Positions 1-8,199 of a stretch of 64,000 nt of DNA are shown one piece after another. The stretch lies in assembly GCA_964511535.1 (NCBI GenBank), contig CAZEFW010000028.1:1-64000 (forward strand). Direction: 5' to 3'. This DNA comes from CAZCFB01 sp964511535 (GTDB lineage: Bacteria; Myxococcota_A; Polyangia; GCA-2747355; CAZCFB01). Below the pieces are notes generated by a model, which made no database searches, was not told where the DNA came from, and saw nothing but the letters and a program-made list of their open reading frames with translations. Numbering within the stretch: the stretch's first letter is position 1; the number at the start of each line of letters is the position of its first letter. A program made the position numbers and the translations under genes.

Positions 1-65
1 AGAAGGCCAAGGCCTTGTTATATTTAGCAAAGGCTTTTGTGGTATTTGATAAAAGCTGTCCGGCA

Positions 66-81
66 TTGTCTAATTTGACAA
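66..81. promoter_or_regulatory. Inverted repeat, possible activator-binding site
   Basis: TTGTC (66-70) and GACAA (77-81) are separated by 6 bp. The same layout, TTGTC-N6-GACAT, occurs at 1749-1764 in front of the sigma-54 activator gene and upstream of a -24/-12 promoter. I infer that both are binding sites for the activator encoded at 135-1739; this copy would serve a gene beyond the left edge. The rest of 1-134 shows no gene. Confidence 0.4.
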
Positions 82-134
82 ATGTATGCCCGGGTCGCCT
101 GACAGTTACATGAGGAGGGATATCAACAAGGAGC

Positions 135-1739
135 CTACTGCCCGGGCGTCTTTGACGCCTTCTTCCCAAAAGGAATGTTCAGCTTTCGCATCCGCGCCCT
201 CAGCGTGTTGGGGTTGATGCCAAGCAGCTCTCCAGCCCCGCCATCGCCGTGAACTTTGCCGCCGGATCGTTCGAGGGCATGGCTGATATGACCCCTGATC
301 ACCTCATCCAGTGACAGCAATTCGCCGCCCTGGTCCGTGGAGGCGGGGCCCGGTGATCCGGCAGCGGGGCTGTGTGTTCCCCCGATGTCAAAGCGCAGCG
401 CCTCTCCACGACAAATGATCATGGCCCGCTCCACCAGGTTCTCCAGCTCGCGGACGTTGCCTGGCCATGCGTAGGAGGTCAGCGCCTCGATGGCTCCATC
501 GGCCAACGTCGGCGTATGCCCCAGCTTCAGCTCCCGCGCTTTGCGCTCGAGGAAGTGCTGGACCAGTGCAGGGATATCGCCCGCGCGCTCCCTGAGCGGG
601 GGGATGGGCAAGGGGAACACGTTGAGCCGAAACCACAGGTCCTCGCGGAAGGTCCCGGCGGTGACCATGGCGTCGAGTTCCTTGTTCGTGGCCGCCAGAA
701 CGCGGATGTCCAGCGGAATGCGCTCGGTCCCGCCGATGCGCTCGATCTCCCGGTTCTGCAGCACCCTCAGCAGCCGTACCTGGGCAGACAGGGGCATCTC
801 CCCCACCTCGTCGAGGAAGATTGTTCCCCCATGCGCCCGCTCGAACCGCCCCCGCTTCCGTGACAGCGCCCCGGTGAAGGCGCCCTTCTCGTGGCCGAAT
901 AGCTCGCTGTCCAGGAGCGTATCGGGGATGGCCCCGCAGTTGACCGGGATGAACGGGCCGCCCCCGCGTGGGGAGGCCATGTGGATGGCATTGGCGATGA
1001 CGTCCTTGCCCACCCCGGTCTCGCCGGTCAACAGGACCGGGCTCTCGGTGGGGGCCACCTGGCGCACCAGCCCCATCACCTCTCGCAGCCCGAAGCCGGC
1101 TCCCACGATCTCCTCGCCTGCAATCTTATGCAGCTCCCGCTGCAGGTACTGGTAGTCGTCGGCCAGACGATCCCGCAACCGGATCACCTCCCGGTGCTGC
1201 ATTGTGTTTGACAGCGCGATTGCGAACGGCTTTTTGAGCAAGCTCAGCAACTCCACATGGTCCTCACCGTAGCGATCCGGCCCCTGCGCAGTGAAGACCA
1301 CGCCACCCAGGCGGCCAGCCTCGGTGGTCAAGGTCATGCGCAGTACGGACCACCCCTCGATGCCGTGGAAGCGCAGCATCTCCCTCGCCACCGGGTTGCG
1401 CTCCGAAGATTCGATGACCACGGCTCCGTCCACCAGCCGGTGGAGGTTTTCGCGCACCCGCTTGCGGGCCTCTGGTGGCATGGGCGTGAGCAGGTCGAGG
1501 GGCCGTGCCTCCTCGGCCGATGCGGTGGCCACGGTACGCATGGCGCCGAGGTCCGGCTCGTACATTTGCAAGAACATCCGGTCCACGGGGAGGTGGTCTT
1601 GTATGACGCGAATGCAGTCGCGCATGGCCTCTTCTATCTGGAGGTTTCCACAGATCGTCATGGTGGCCATGCGGAAAAACGCGTTGTGATCCAAGGGGTT
1701 CTCCTGGGCGAGCGATTGTCTGTCATATTTAACAACCAT
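135..1739 (-). CDS. Sigma-54-dependent transcriptional activator with GAF sensor
   Basis: A 534-residue enhancer-binding protein. Residues about 20-190 form a GAF-like sensor domain without a receiver. The central AAA+ domain carries the Walker A motif GETGVGKDV, the sigma-54 contact loop GAFTGA, and a Walker B-like IFLDEVGEM. The C-terminus ends in a Fis-type helix-turn-helix (GELLGINPNTLRARMRKL). It would remodel sigma-54 RNA polymerase at -24/-12 promoters in response to a small ligand or redox signal bound by the GAF domain; the signal is unknown. It is divergent from the iron-sulfur flavoprotein gene at 1898, which has a good -24/-12 promoter, so that gene is the likely target. An inverted repeat lies just upstream of its own start. 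The family call is secure; the effector is not. Confidence 0.95.
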   Translation of the reverse strand: MVVKYDRQSLAQENPLDHNAFFRMATMTICGNLQIEEAMRDCIRVIQDHLPVDRMFLQMYEPDLGAMRTVATASAEEARPLDLLTPMPPEARKRVRENLHRLVDGAVVIESSERNPVAREMLRFHGIEGWSVLRMTLTTEAGRLGGVVFTAQGPDRYGEDHVELLSLLKKPFAIALSNTMQHREVIRLRDRLADDYQYLQRELHKIAGEEIVGAGFGLREVMGLVRQVAPTESPVLLTGETGVGKDVIANAIHMASPRGGGPFIPVNCGAIPDTLLDSELFGHEKGAFTGALSRKRGRFERAHGGTIFLDEVGEMPLSAQVRLLRVLQNREIERIGGTERIPLDIRVLAATNKELDAMVTAGTFREDLWFRLNVFPLPIPPLRERAGDIPALVQHFLERKARELKLGHTPTLADGAIEALTSYAWPGNVRELENLVERAMIICRGEALRFDIGGTHSPAAGSPGPASTDQGGELLSLDEVIRGHISHALERSGGKVHGDGGAGELLGINPNTLRARMRKLNIPFGKKASKTPGQ

Positions 1740-1748
1740 CGATGCTAA

Positions 1749-1764
1749 TTGTCAAAAATGACAT
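1749..1764. promoter_or_regulatory. Inverted repeat, candidate upstream activator site
   Basis: TTGTC-AAAAAT-GACAT sits 9 bp upstream of the activator start codon (1739) and about 75 bp upstream of the -24 element at 1836, a normal distance for an enhancer site. The half-sites and spacing match the repeat at 66-81. A further TTTGTC half-site lies near 1770. The protein-site pairing is inferred. Confidence 0.45.
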
Positions 1765-1835
1765 TTGCATTTGTCTTATTTGGTAATGCCATTGCCGTCC
1801 CATTTCTATGCGATTGAAATAAAACACATTTTATG

Positions 1836-1852
1836 TTGGCACATGACTCGCA
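1836..1852 (+). promoter_or_regulatory. Sigma-54 (-24/-12) promoter
   Basis: TTGGCAC-ATGAC-TCGCA matches the consensus TTGGCAC-N5-TTGCW with one mismatch (TCGC for TTGC). The GG and GC dinucleotides have the required spacing. It lies 46 bp upstream of the flavoprotein start codon at 1898, next to a gene for a sigma-54 activator. Confidence 0.7.
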
Positions 1853-1897
1853 ATAGCTCCTTTCCATCGAACAACAACCTGGAAAGGAGCTCAGGCC

Positions 1898-2821
1898 ATG
1901 AACAGAGATTTCAGGATCCTCACCATACTCGGCAGCCCCCACAACAAGCGGTCCAACACACGCGCCCTCGTGGAAGACTTCGTACAGGACATGGCCGCCG
2001 AGGGGCTGTCCATCGACCACAAGATCATCTCCCTCGGCCGCAAAAAGGTGCTGCCGTGCCGTGGGTGCTGGAGCTGCACCCGCGACAGGCCCTGCCCGCT
2101 CTCGAGGAAGGACGACCTGGAGGAGATCAAGGCCGCGATGATGGACTGCGACATGCTGATCATGGCCAGCCCGGTCTACACCAACCAGGTCACCGCCCAG
2201 ATGAAGGCGCTGTTCGATCGCCTGTTCACCTGGTGCCACATCTTCCCGTTGCTCGGGAAGTACAGCCTGTCGGCCTGCACCACCGGTAACGACGGCCACG
2301 AGGAGGTGGGGGCATTTCTGGAGAAGATGCTCGCCACCTACGGCACCTCCTCTTTCGGCACCATCAACAGCATCTTCGGCTTCACGCCGGGCTTCTTCCC
2401 GGGCCGTGAGCGCGCGCGCGCCAGGAACAAGAAGCTGGCGGCGCGCGTGGCGCGGACCGTGCTCGCCGACGAGAAGCCCCGGGTCACCAGGATGCAGCGC
2501 CAGATGTACAAGGTGATGCGGAGAAAGATGACGGGCGTCCACGCCATCAACTGCATGCGCAACGGGAACGTGGAGGGCCAGCCTGAGCCGCCCTGGCTTC
2601 GGCTCAAGATCATGAACCACTTCATCGAGAAGCTCGGCTTCTCCGACGAGCAGCTCGACACCTGGGCCGGCTTCCTGGAGTTCGAGCTGGGGTGGTGGCG
2701 GGACCGCGGCTGGCTCGACACGAGGTCGTTCGCCGATCTCGCCAGCCGACCGGTGCCGGACGGTTTCGACGCGAGGCGGCGGTTGCTGAGGGTCAGCGCG
2801 GTCACAGATCTGGCCTCGTGA
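1898..2821 (+). CDS. Iron-sulfur flavoprotein / NADPH-dependent FMN reductase family
   Basis: 307 residues with an N-terminal flavodoxin-like fold: the FMN phosphate loop is GSPHNKRSNTR and a second FMN contact is ASPVYTNQVTAQMKALFDR. Between them is a compact Cys cluster (CRGCWSCTRDRPC, about residues 48-60), typical of iron-sulfur flavoproteins that bind one [4Fe-4S] cluster. The C-terminal 130 residues are longer than in the basic family and of unknown role. AAAGGAG upstream of ATG 1898 supports the start. Probable cytoplasmic electron-transfer or reductase enzyme; substrate unknown. Its promoter is of the sigma-54 type and it is paired with a divergent activator gene, so it is probably strongly inducible. 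Confidence 0.85.
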   Translation: MNRDFRILTILGSPHNKRSNTRALVEDFVQDMAAEGLSIDHKIISLGRKKVLPCRGCWSCTRDRPCPLSRKDDLEEIKAAMMDCDMLIMASPVYTNQVTAQMKALFDRLFTWCHIFPLLGKYSLSACTTGNDGHEEVGAFLEKMLATYGTSSFGTINSIFGFTPGFFPGRERARARNKKLAARVARTVLADEKPRVTRMQRQMYKVMRRKMTGVHAINCMRNGNVEGQPEPPWLRLKIMNHFIEKLGFSDEQLDTWAGFLEFELGWWRDRGWLDTRSFADLASRPVPDGFDARRRLLRVSAVTDLAS

Positions 2822-2846
2822 GGCTCCAAAGAACTGGAGGTGAACG

Positions 2847-3509
2847 ATGCGCATGACCCGGATCCACGCCCTGTTGATCACCATCTCATTGGCCACTGCG
2901 TGCCAGGAGGGGCCCGCGGTGGTGGCGCAGCACCAGCAGGCAGCCCGCCAGCAGGCCGCGCAGCGCCTCGCGGTGCTGTCCGCGGCGCAGGCGGAGCTGC
3001 CCACGCTGCTCGAAGCCATCCCGGAAGGATTCGAAACGCACCACGGCTTTCCCGGCCGACAGCTTTTCGCCGGCGCCTCGCTGGCCGCGCCCTACGAGAT
3101 GGTGACGCTCGAGCGCGCAGCGGCCGGAGAGCGCCCGCAGCTGCGGTCCCTGGGACAGTGGCGGATCCCGGTGCACACCGGGGGCGCCTACCGGGCCTTG
3201 ATCACCGTGGAGCGCAGCGGAGACGCGTACCAGGCGGTGGAGATCGGCGCGGCCGGTCTGGCCCGAGAGCTGTACGCCCTGAGGACCAGAGCCGGCGCCG
3301 GGTTCGCGCAAGCCGACGGGCAGCAGGCCATCCTGCGGCTGTTCCACCTCGGGAGCGACCTGCTCCTGGAGGCCCTGCCGGGTCGCGCCCTGTCCTCCGG
3401 CACGCTGCTGCCACTGGCCTCGGCGCGGGCTGCCCTGGCGCTTACCAAAACAGAGCTTCAGGGCCTCTCGGCCCTGGGACATGTGCTGGAGGCACACCAT
3501 GCGAATTGA
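2847..3509 (+). CDS. Hypothetical lipoprotein
   Basis: 220 residues. The N-terminus is a short lipoprotein signal (MRMTRIHALLITISLATAC, Cys 19 as the lipidated residue), so it should be membrane-anchored. An Ala/Gln-rich helical stretch (residues 28-55) follows, then a region without recognisable motifs. It starts 25 bp after the flavoprotein gene with a GGAGGTG ribosome site, and its last 11 bp overlap the start of the protease gene, so these two are probably cotranscribed and translationally coupled. I do not recognise a family. Confidence 0.7.
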   Translation: MRMTRIHALLITISLATACQEGPAVVAQHQQAARQQAAQRLAVLSAAQAELPTLLEAIPEGFETHHGFPGRQLFAGASLAAPYEMVTLERAAAGERPQLRSLGQWRIPVHTGGAYRALITVERSGDAYQAVEIGAAGLARELYALRTRAGAGFAQADGQQAILRLFHLGSDLLLEALPGRALSSGTLLPLASARAALALTKTELQGLSALGHVLEAHHAN

Positions 3510-5064
3510 TCCAAATGGCGTCGTCCTGCGACAGCCCCTTGCCCGCCGCGCCGCTCGCGTCGTCCTGCTGGTCGCCCTCCCGGCCCTGCTCTCGCTGCCC
3601 GGGGAGGGGCGCGCTGGCGTGCTCACGGTCAAGGAGGTGGTGCAGGAGCAGTCGCAGTGGTGCTGGGCGGCGGTCGGCCAGGTTCTGCTGGACTACTACG
3701 GGCACACCTTCTCCCAGTGCGCCATCGCCGAGTACACCCGGAAAAATGCCTCGTGGCATGACTTCGGCGACGCGGACTGTTGTGTGGATCCCACCAAGGG
3801 GTGCAACTACTGGAACTACCTGTCCAGCTCTTCCGGCGGCGTCTCGGATATCGTCAAGGCGTTCGGCAACCTGCCGAGCAAGAGCGCCGGGGCGATGACG
3901 ACCAGCCAGGTGGCGCAGGAGATCGACGTCCAGGGGCGGCCCTTCGTGGCGCGGTGGGGCTGGAAGAGCGGCGGGGGCCACTTCGTGGTGGTCCACGGGC
4001 AGGCCGGCGAAATGATCTCCTACATGAACCCCTGGAAGGGAGAGGGGATCAAGACCGCCAAGTACAGCTGGTTCAAAAAGGGGAGCAACCACACCTGGAC
4101 CATGTCTCTGAAGCTGACCACCACCTGCAAGTGCACGGCGGAGAGCGCCTGCTGCGACGGGTGCCAGGTCAAAAATGAGGGCAATCCGTGCAGCGATGGC
4201 GACCTGTGTACCACGGGCGACACCTGCCAGGCCGGCCGCTGCGTCACGGGGGCCACCGTTGATTGCGGGCCCTCCACCTGCGCCAAAAAGGGCGTCTGCG
4301 ATTCGCTCACGGGGACCTGCAATTACACCACGCCGCCGAACGGGTCGAAGTGCGACGACGGGGACCTGTGCACCACCGGGGACATGTGCAGCGCGGGCGT
4401 TTGCGCCGGCAAGGCCGTGGCTTGCAAGGCGGCCAGCGACTGCCAGTTGGCCGGCGTCTGCAACCCCGCTACCGGCTCCTGCGAACACACCCCCCGGCCC
4501 GACGGCACAGCCTGCGACGACTCCGACGCCTGCACCGTGAGCGACAGCTGCATGTCGGGCGCTTGCACCGGAAAAGCGAAGGGGTGCCCGGACCCTGGCC
4601 AGTGCCGGCTCCGCGGGGTGTGCAACCGGACCACGGGCAGCTGTGACTACCCCGTGGCGCCCGATGACACCGGGTGCGATGACAACAACCCGTGCACCCT
4701 CGTGGACCGCTGCCTGGGTGGGCTCTGTACAGGATCCATGCGCATGCCCTGCCCACCGCGTCCCTGCCACACCGTTGGCGGCTGCGAGGCGGCCACCGGG
4801 GCGTGTGTCTATGCGCCGCTGCCTGACGGCGCTGCCTGCTCAGGCGGGGTCTGCAGGGCCGGGGCGTGTGTCAGCGGCGCCGACCCGGATGGGGGGATCG
4901 ACGACCTCGGGACCGACGACTCTGCCACCTCACAGGAGGGCGGCGGCGCCCAGGGCGGCTGCGCGGTGGCGGGCCCTGGCGAGGGCGTCCCGGCGGCGCT
5001 GGCGCTGCTGCTCCTGGTCGCGCTGCGCCGGAGGAGCAGCCGGGGGTTCCCCTGCAGGAGTTGA
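3499..5064 (+). CDS. Exported C39/papain-like cysteine protease with Cys-rich modules and MYXO-CTERM-like tail
   Basis: 521 residues from ATG 3499, chosen over an in-frame ATG at 3481 because TGGAGG lies 7 bp before it. A signal peptide (residues 10-39) leads into a papain-like domain: catalytic Cys in QSQWCWAAVG (Cys 55), His in GGHFVVVHG, and Asn in SYMNPW. From about residue 215 follow several Cys-rich units of the CDDGDLCTTGDTC type, common in myxobacterial surface proteins. The C-terminus has an acidic linker, GGCAVAGPGEG, a hydrophobic helix (AALALLLLVAL) and a basic end (RRRSSRG), the layout of MYXO-CTERM sorting signals. It is therefore likely exported and held at, or processed on, the cell surface. 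It converges on the NHL lipoprotein gene, only 6 bp away. Confidence 0.85.
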   Translation: MRIDPNGVVLRQPLARRAARVVLLVALPALLSLPGEGRAGVLTVKEVVQEQSQWCWAAVGQVLLDYYGHTFSQCAIAEYTRKNASWHDFGDADCCVDPTKGCNYWNYLSSSSGGVSDIVKAFGNLPSKSAGAMTTSQVAQEIDVQGRPFVARWGWKSGGGHFVVVHGQAGEMISYMNPWKGEGIKTAKYSWFKKGSNHTWTMSLKLTTTCKCTAESACCDGCQVKNEGNPCSDGDLCTTGDTCQAGRCVTGATVDCGPSTCAKKGVCDSLTGTCNYTTPPNGSKCDDGDLCTTGDMCSAGVCAGKAVACKAASDCQLAGVCNPATGSCEHTPRPDGTACDDSDACTVSDSCMSGACTGKAKGCPDPGQCRLRGVCNRTTGSCDYPVAPDDTGCDDNNPCTLVDRCLGGLCTGSMRMPCPPRPCHTVGGCEAATGACVYAPLPDGAACSGGVCRAGACVSGADPDGGIDDLGTDDSATSQEGGGAQGGCAVAGPGEGVPAALALLLLVALRRRSSRGFPCRS

Positions 5065-5070
5065 TTCAAT

Positions 5071-6999
5071 CTATGGCGCGGCGGTGAGCTTGACCAGGCG
5101 GATGGTCTTGTTGCCGTGGTCGGCGACGTAGACCCACCCCTTGTAGGAGACGTTGGCCACGTAGACGCCGAACGGGTAGCGGAACCTGGCGGCGGAGGCT
5201 GGGCCGTCCTGGTAGCCGTAGGTGGGGCCGCCGGCCAGGGTGCTCACCAGGCTGCCCTTGATGTGGCGCAGCCGGTGGCCGTAGTACTCCACCACGTACA
5301 TGCTCTGCGAGCTGATGGCGAACACGTCCACCGGGTGGTTGAAGGTGGCCGTGGAGGTGGACCCGTCCACGCTGCTCTTCACCCCGGTGCCCGCGGTGGT
5401 GCCCACGTAGAAATTGGTGCCCGGGAACACGACGCGGATCTTGTTGTTGTTGGTGTCGGCCACGAACAGGTAGGTGTTGGCGTAGGTGATGCCCTGCGGG
5501 TAGTAGAACCGGGCCGCGGCGCCGTAGGCGTTGGTGGAGCCGGACTGGCCCGCGGTGCCCGCGACCGTGGAGACGGTGGTGCCCACGATGCGGCGGATGG
5601 TGTGGTTGTAGGTGTCGGAAACGTAGATGATCCCGCTGGGGTCCACAACAACCCCGGAGGGGTAGTTGAACCGCGCGATGTTGCCCGCGCCGTCGGTGGA
5701 GCCCTTGGCGCCGGGCCCGCCCCCGGCGATGGTGGTGACCACCCCGCCGCTGGTCACCTTGCGGATGGCGTGGTTGAGGCGGTCGGCGACGATGATGTTG
5801 CCGTTGGGATCCTGGGCGATGGCGTGGGGGGTGTGGAACCTGGCCGCGCTGCCCGTGCCGTCCTTGAAGCCCCAGGAGCTGGTGGAGCCGGCCAGCACCG
5901 AGACCCCCGTGCTCGAGATCTTCCGGATCACGTTGGCGGCGGTGTCGGCCACCAGGATCTCGCCGTTGGAGGTGACCCACACGTCGCGCGGGCCTGACAT
6001 GGAGCCGTAGGGCACCACGCTGGCCACGTTGTTGTAGCCGTAGCAGGCGGCCGGCTGGGTCCAGCCGGTCTGGCTCTTGGCGCTGTCGCACACCTGGCAG
6101 CCGTCGCCCTGCTTGCTCGCGCCGGTGATGTAGCACTGCTTGGCGGCGCCTGCCGCGCTGATGGCGCAGCTGCCGCTGTTGATCTTGTAGCTGCAGCCGC
6201 CGCTGCCGTTGCAGGTGTCGGCGGTGCAGGGGAGGCCGTCGGAGCATTTGTAGGAGGTGCCCTGGCACTTGCCCGCGGCGCTGCACTTGTCGTTCTTGGT
6301 GCAGAGGTTCTTGTCGTCGCAGGTCTTGTTGACCTGGGGCGTGTTGGCGCAGGAGCCGCCGCTGTTGCAGGCGTCGGTGGTGCAGGTGTTCTTGTCGTCG
6401 CAGTCCACGCACGGGACGCCGCCGTTGCCGCAGGTGGACGTCACCGAGATGAAGCAGGCGTTGGCCTTGCAGCACCCCTTGCACAGGCCGCCCTTGATGC
6501 ACTTGCAGGCGCCGGCCACGCAGTTCAGGCCGTTGCTGCAGGCGGGGGCCGCGCTGCCGGCGGTCTTGCCGCAGGCGCACTTGCCCTTGACGCAGCGGTT
6601 GGAGGTGTTGCTGTCGCACTTCTTGTTGCAGCCGCCGCAGTGGCTCTTGTTTCTGGAGGTGTCCACGCACTTGCCGGCGCAGCGGGTCTGGCCCGTGGGG
6701 CAGCCGGCGTCGTCCGGGCGCTGGTCGGCGGGGCGCTGGTCCAACAGGGGGACCTTGTCCCGACGGGCGCCGTCCCTGGCGCCGGCCTCGGGCCTGCCCT
6801 TGCCGTCCCGGTGCGGCGCGTCCGCCGCCGCGGCGTCAGCGGGCGGGCCTGCCTTGCAGGTCTTGCTCACCGGGTCGCAGCTGGTGCCGGGGCCGCAGGC
6901 CTGGCCGGGCCCGCAGGGGCGGCCCTCGGAGGCCAGCTCGCCGGTCACGCAGGAGCAGGCCAGGAGCGCCAGGGGGATCAGCAGGGTCCGGCGGTTCAC
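5071..6999 (-). CDS. Cys-rich lipoprotein with NHL-repeat beta-propeller
   Basis: 642 residues from GTG 6999, which overlaps the stop of the preceding gene (GTGA); the signal VNRRTLLIPLALLACSC ends in a lipobox. A low-complexity linker leads to Cys-rich repeats (about residues 85-300; units such as CVDCDDKNTCTTDAC). The C-terminal half is an NHL-type propeller of about six blades with the recurring pattern GPRDV.V...G.I.VAD...N.IRK. Such proteins are surface-exposed binding scaffolds. It is the last gene of the bam-type operon, so it may be coexpressed with it, though a direct role in aromatic metabolism is not evident. The open frame runs further upstream, but that extension overlaps the MobB-like gene and is not protein-like. 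Confidence 0.8.
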   Translation of the reverse strand: MNRRTLLIPLALLACSCVTGELASEGRPCGPGQACGPGTSCDPVSKTCKAGPPADAAAADAPHRDGKGRPEAGARDGARRDKVPLLDQRPADQRPDDAGCPTGQTRCAGKCVDTSRNKSHCGGCNKKCDSNTSNRCVKGKCACGKTAGSAAPACSNGLNCVAGACKCIKGGLCKGCCKANACFISVTSTCGNGGVPCVDCDDKNTCTTDACNSGGSCANTPQVNKTCDDKNLCTKNDKCSAAGKCQGTSYKCSDGLPCTADTCNGSGGCSYKINSGSCAISAAGAAKQCYITGASKQGDGCQVCDSAKSQTGWTQPAACYGYNNVASVVPYGSMSGPRDVWVTSNGEILVADTAANVIRKISSTGVSVLAGSTSSWGFKDGTGSAARFHTPHAIAQDPNGNIIVADRLNHAIRKVTSGGVVTTIAGGGPGAKGSTDGAGNIARFNYPSGVVVDPSGIIYVSDTYNHTIRRIVGTTVSTVAGTAGQSGSTNAYGAAARFYYPQGITYANTYLFVADTNNNKIRVVFPGTNFYVGTTAGTGVKSSVDGSTSTATFNHPVDVFAISSQSMYVVEYYGHRLRHIKGSLVSTLAGGPTYGYQDGPASAARFRYPFGVYVANVSYKGWVYVADHGNKTIRLVKLTAAP

Positions 7000-7604
7000 G
7001 GGCGCACCCCCGGAACCCCGGGTCGAGGGGAAGCCTCGCCGCGCAGGTCCAGGGACCACGCACCATCCGCCAGGCAGAACCGGTCCAGCGTGAGGTCGTA
7101 GCCGTCGTCGTCCGACAGCACCAGCCTGTCCGCCAGGTCCAGCACGTCCCTGGAGGAGCGCTTCATTGAACGCGCGGAGCGGGCCTTGACGATGATGAAC
7201 AGCCCCGGCTGCACCACATGGCGCAGGCTGTTGGACTCGCAGATGCACGGCGCGTCGCCCACCTTGCGCCGGAGCGCTGCGGCCCCCTGGTCCAGGTGCT
7301 CCCGCAGCACCCGCAGCCAGTAGACCGGCCGGGCGCCGGCGGCCAGCATCAGCGTGGTGTCCTTGCCCTCGGCCTCGCCGGTCTCCTCGGTGATGTGGAA
7401 GTCAGCCTCCAGCGCGGTGCACACGCCGCAGCCGTCCTCGTTGCCCCGCGGGCAGGGGCCGTCCCGGTCGTGCACCGTGGTCACCTTGGCCCCCACCAGG
7501 CGCGCCGGCCCCCCGAATCGCCGGATCAGCTCGCAGCTCAGCCGGGTCTTGCCCGAGTTGCGCCCCGCGCCGCCGATGAGCAGCATGCCCGGCCACTGGA
7601 TCAC
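6996..7604 (-). CDS. MobB-like P-loop GTPase (molybdopterin cofactor-related)
   Basis: 202 residues with a Walker A loop near the N-terminus (GGAGRNSGKT) and an early strand resembling MobB (ARLVGAKVTTVHDRDG). A short Cys-containing insert (CPRGNEDGCGVC) could bind a metal. MobB proteins assist attachment of nucleotides to molybdopterin. Here the gene follows bamI by 13 bp in an operon that encodes a tungsten-pterin enzyme (BamB), so a role in cofactor supply or insertion is a reasonable inference. AOR-type enzymes use a bis-pterin cofactor without the nucleotide, so a strict MobB function may not apply. Its stop overlaps the next start (GTGA). Confidence 0.65.
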   Translation of the reverse strand: MIQWPGMLLIGGAGRNSGKTRLSCELIRRFGGPARLVGAKVTTVHDRDGPCPRGNEDGCGVCTALEADFHITEETGEAEGKDTTLMLAAGARPVYWLRVLREHLDQGAAALRRKVGDAPCICESNSLRHVVQPGLFIIVKARSARSMKRSSRDVLDLADRLVLSDDDGYDLTLDRFCLADGAWSLDLRGEASPRPGVPGVRP

Positions 7605-7617
7605 GAGGCGGCCAACC

Positions 7618-8199
7618 TCAGCCGCGCAGGGAGCCGGTCAGCACGTAGGCCGCCTGCAGGTAGGAGGTGGGGCAGAGCGGGAAGCACTCCTTGCACTCCT
7701 CGCACACCTTCTCCGCCAGCTCAGGGATGAAGCAGATCTCCTTGCGCATGCCGCGGTCGACCCACCCCACGATGTGCTCCCCCTTGACCTCGGCGCAGTA
7801 GCGCACGCACAGGCCGCAATGGATGCAGAACGAGGCGTCCTTGGAGAACCGCCCCGCCTCGGCGCCGTACACCTCGGCCATCTCCTCCAGCTCCGGCGCG
7901 TGGGGCGCGTGGGCCAGCTGCAGCTCCAGCAGCACCTTGCGGATGCGGTCGATCTTGTCGGTGCGCGTGGTGATCTCCAGGCCGTCCTCGGCGGGGTAGA
8001 TGCACGAGGCCACCAGCCTCGACCAGTCACCCCGGCGCGCTTCAACCACGCACAGCCGGCAGCCTCCGAACGGCTCCAGCTGCTCGTGATGGCACAGGGT
8101 GGGGATGTCGGCCCCGGCGCGTCGGGCCACGTCCAGCAGCGTCTCCCCCTCGCTGGCGCGGACCTGCTTTCCGTCGATCTTCAGCTGAAGTTCGCTCAT
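7618..8199 (-). CDS. bamI: BamI-like NuoG/HoxU-type iron-sulfur subunit
   Basis: 193 residues, a short NuoG N-terminal homologue. It has a [2Fe-2S] ferredoxin domain (CHHEQLEPFGGCRLC plus a later Cys) and then two Cys clusters for [4Fe-4S] centres (CIHCGLCVRYC and CEECKECFPLC). In class II benzoyl-CoA reductase the BamGHI subunits resemble the NADH-input module of complex I, and BamI links BamH to the rest of the complex. Its start overlaps the bamH stop (ATGA). The family is clear; the bam name depends on operon order. Confidence 0.85.
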   Translation of the reverse strand: MSELQLKIDGKQVRASEGETLLDVARRAGADIPTLCHHEQLEPFGGCRLCVVEARRGDWSRLVASCIYPAEDGLEITTRTDKIDRIRKVLLELQLAHAPHAPELEEMAEVYGAEAGRFSKDASFCIHCGLCVRYCAEVKGEHIVGWVDRGMRKEICFIPELAEKVCEECKECFPLCPTSYLQAAYVLTGSLRG

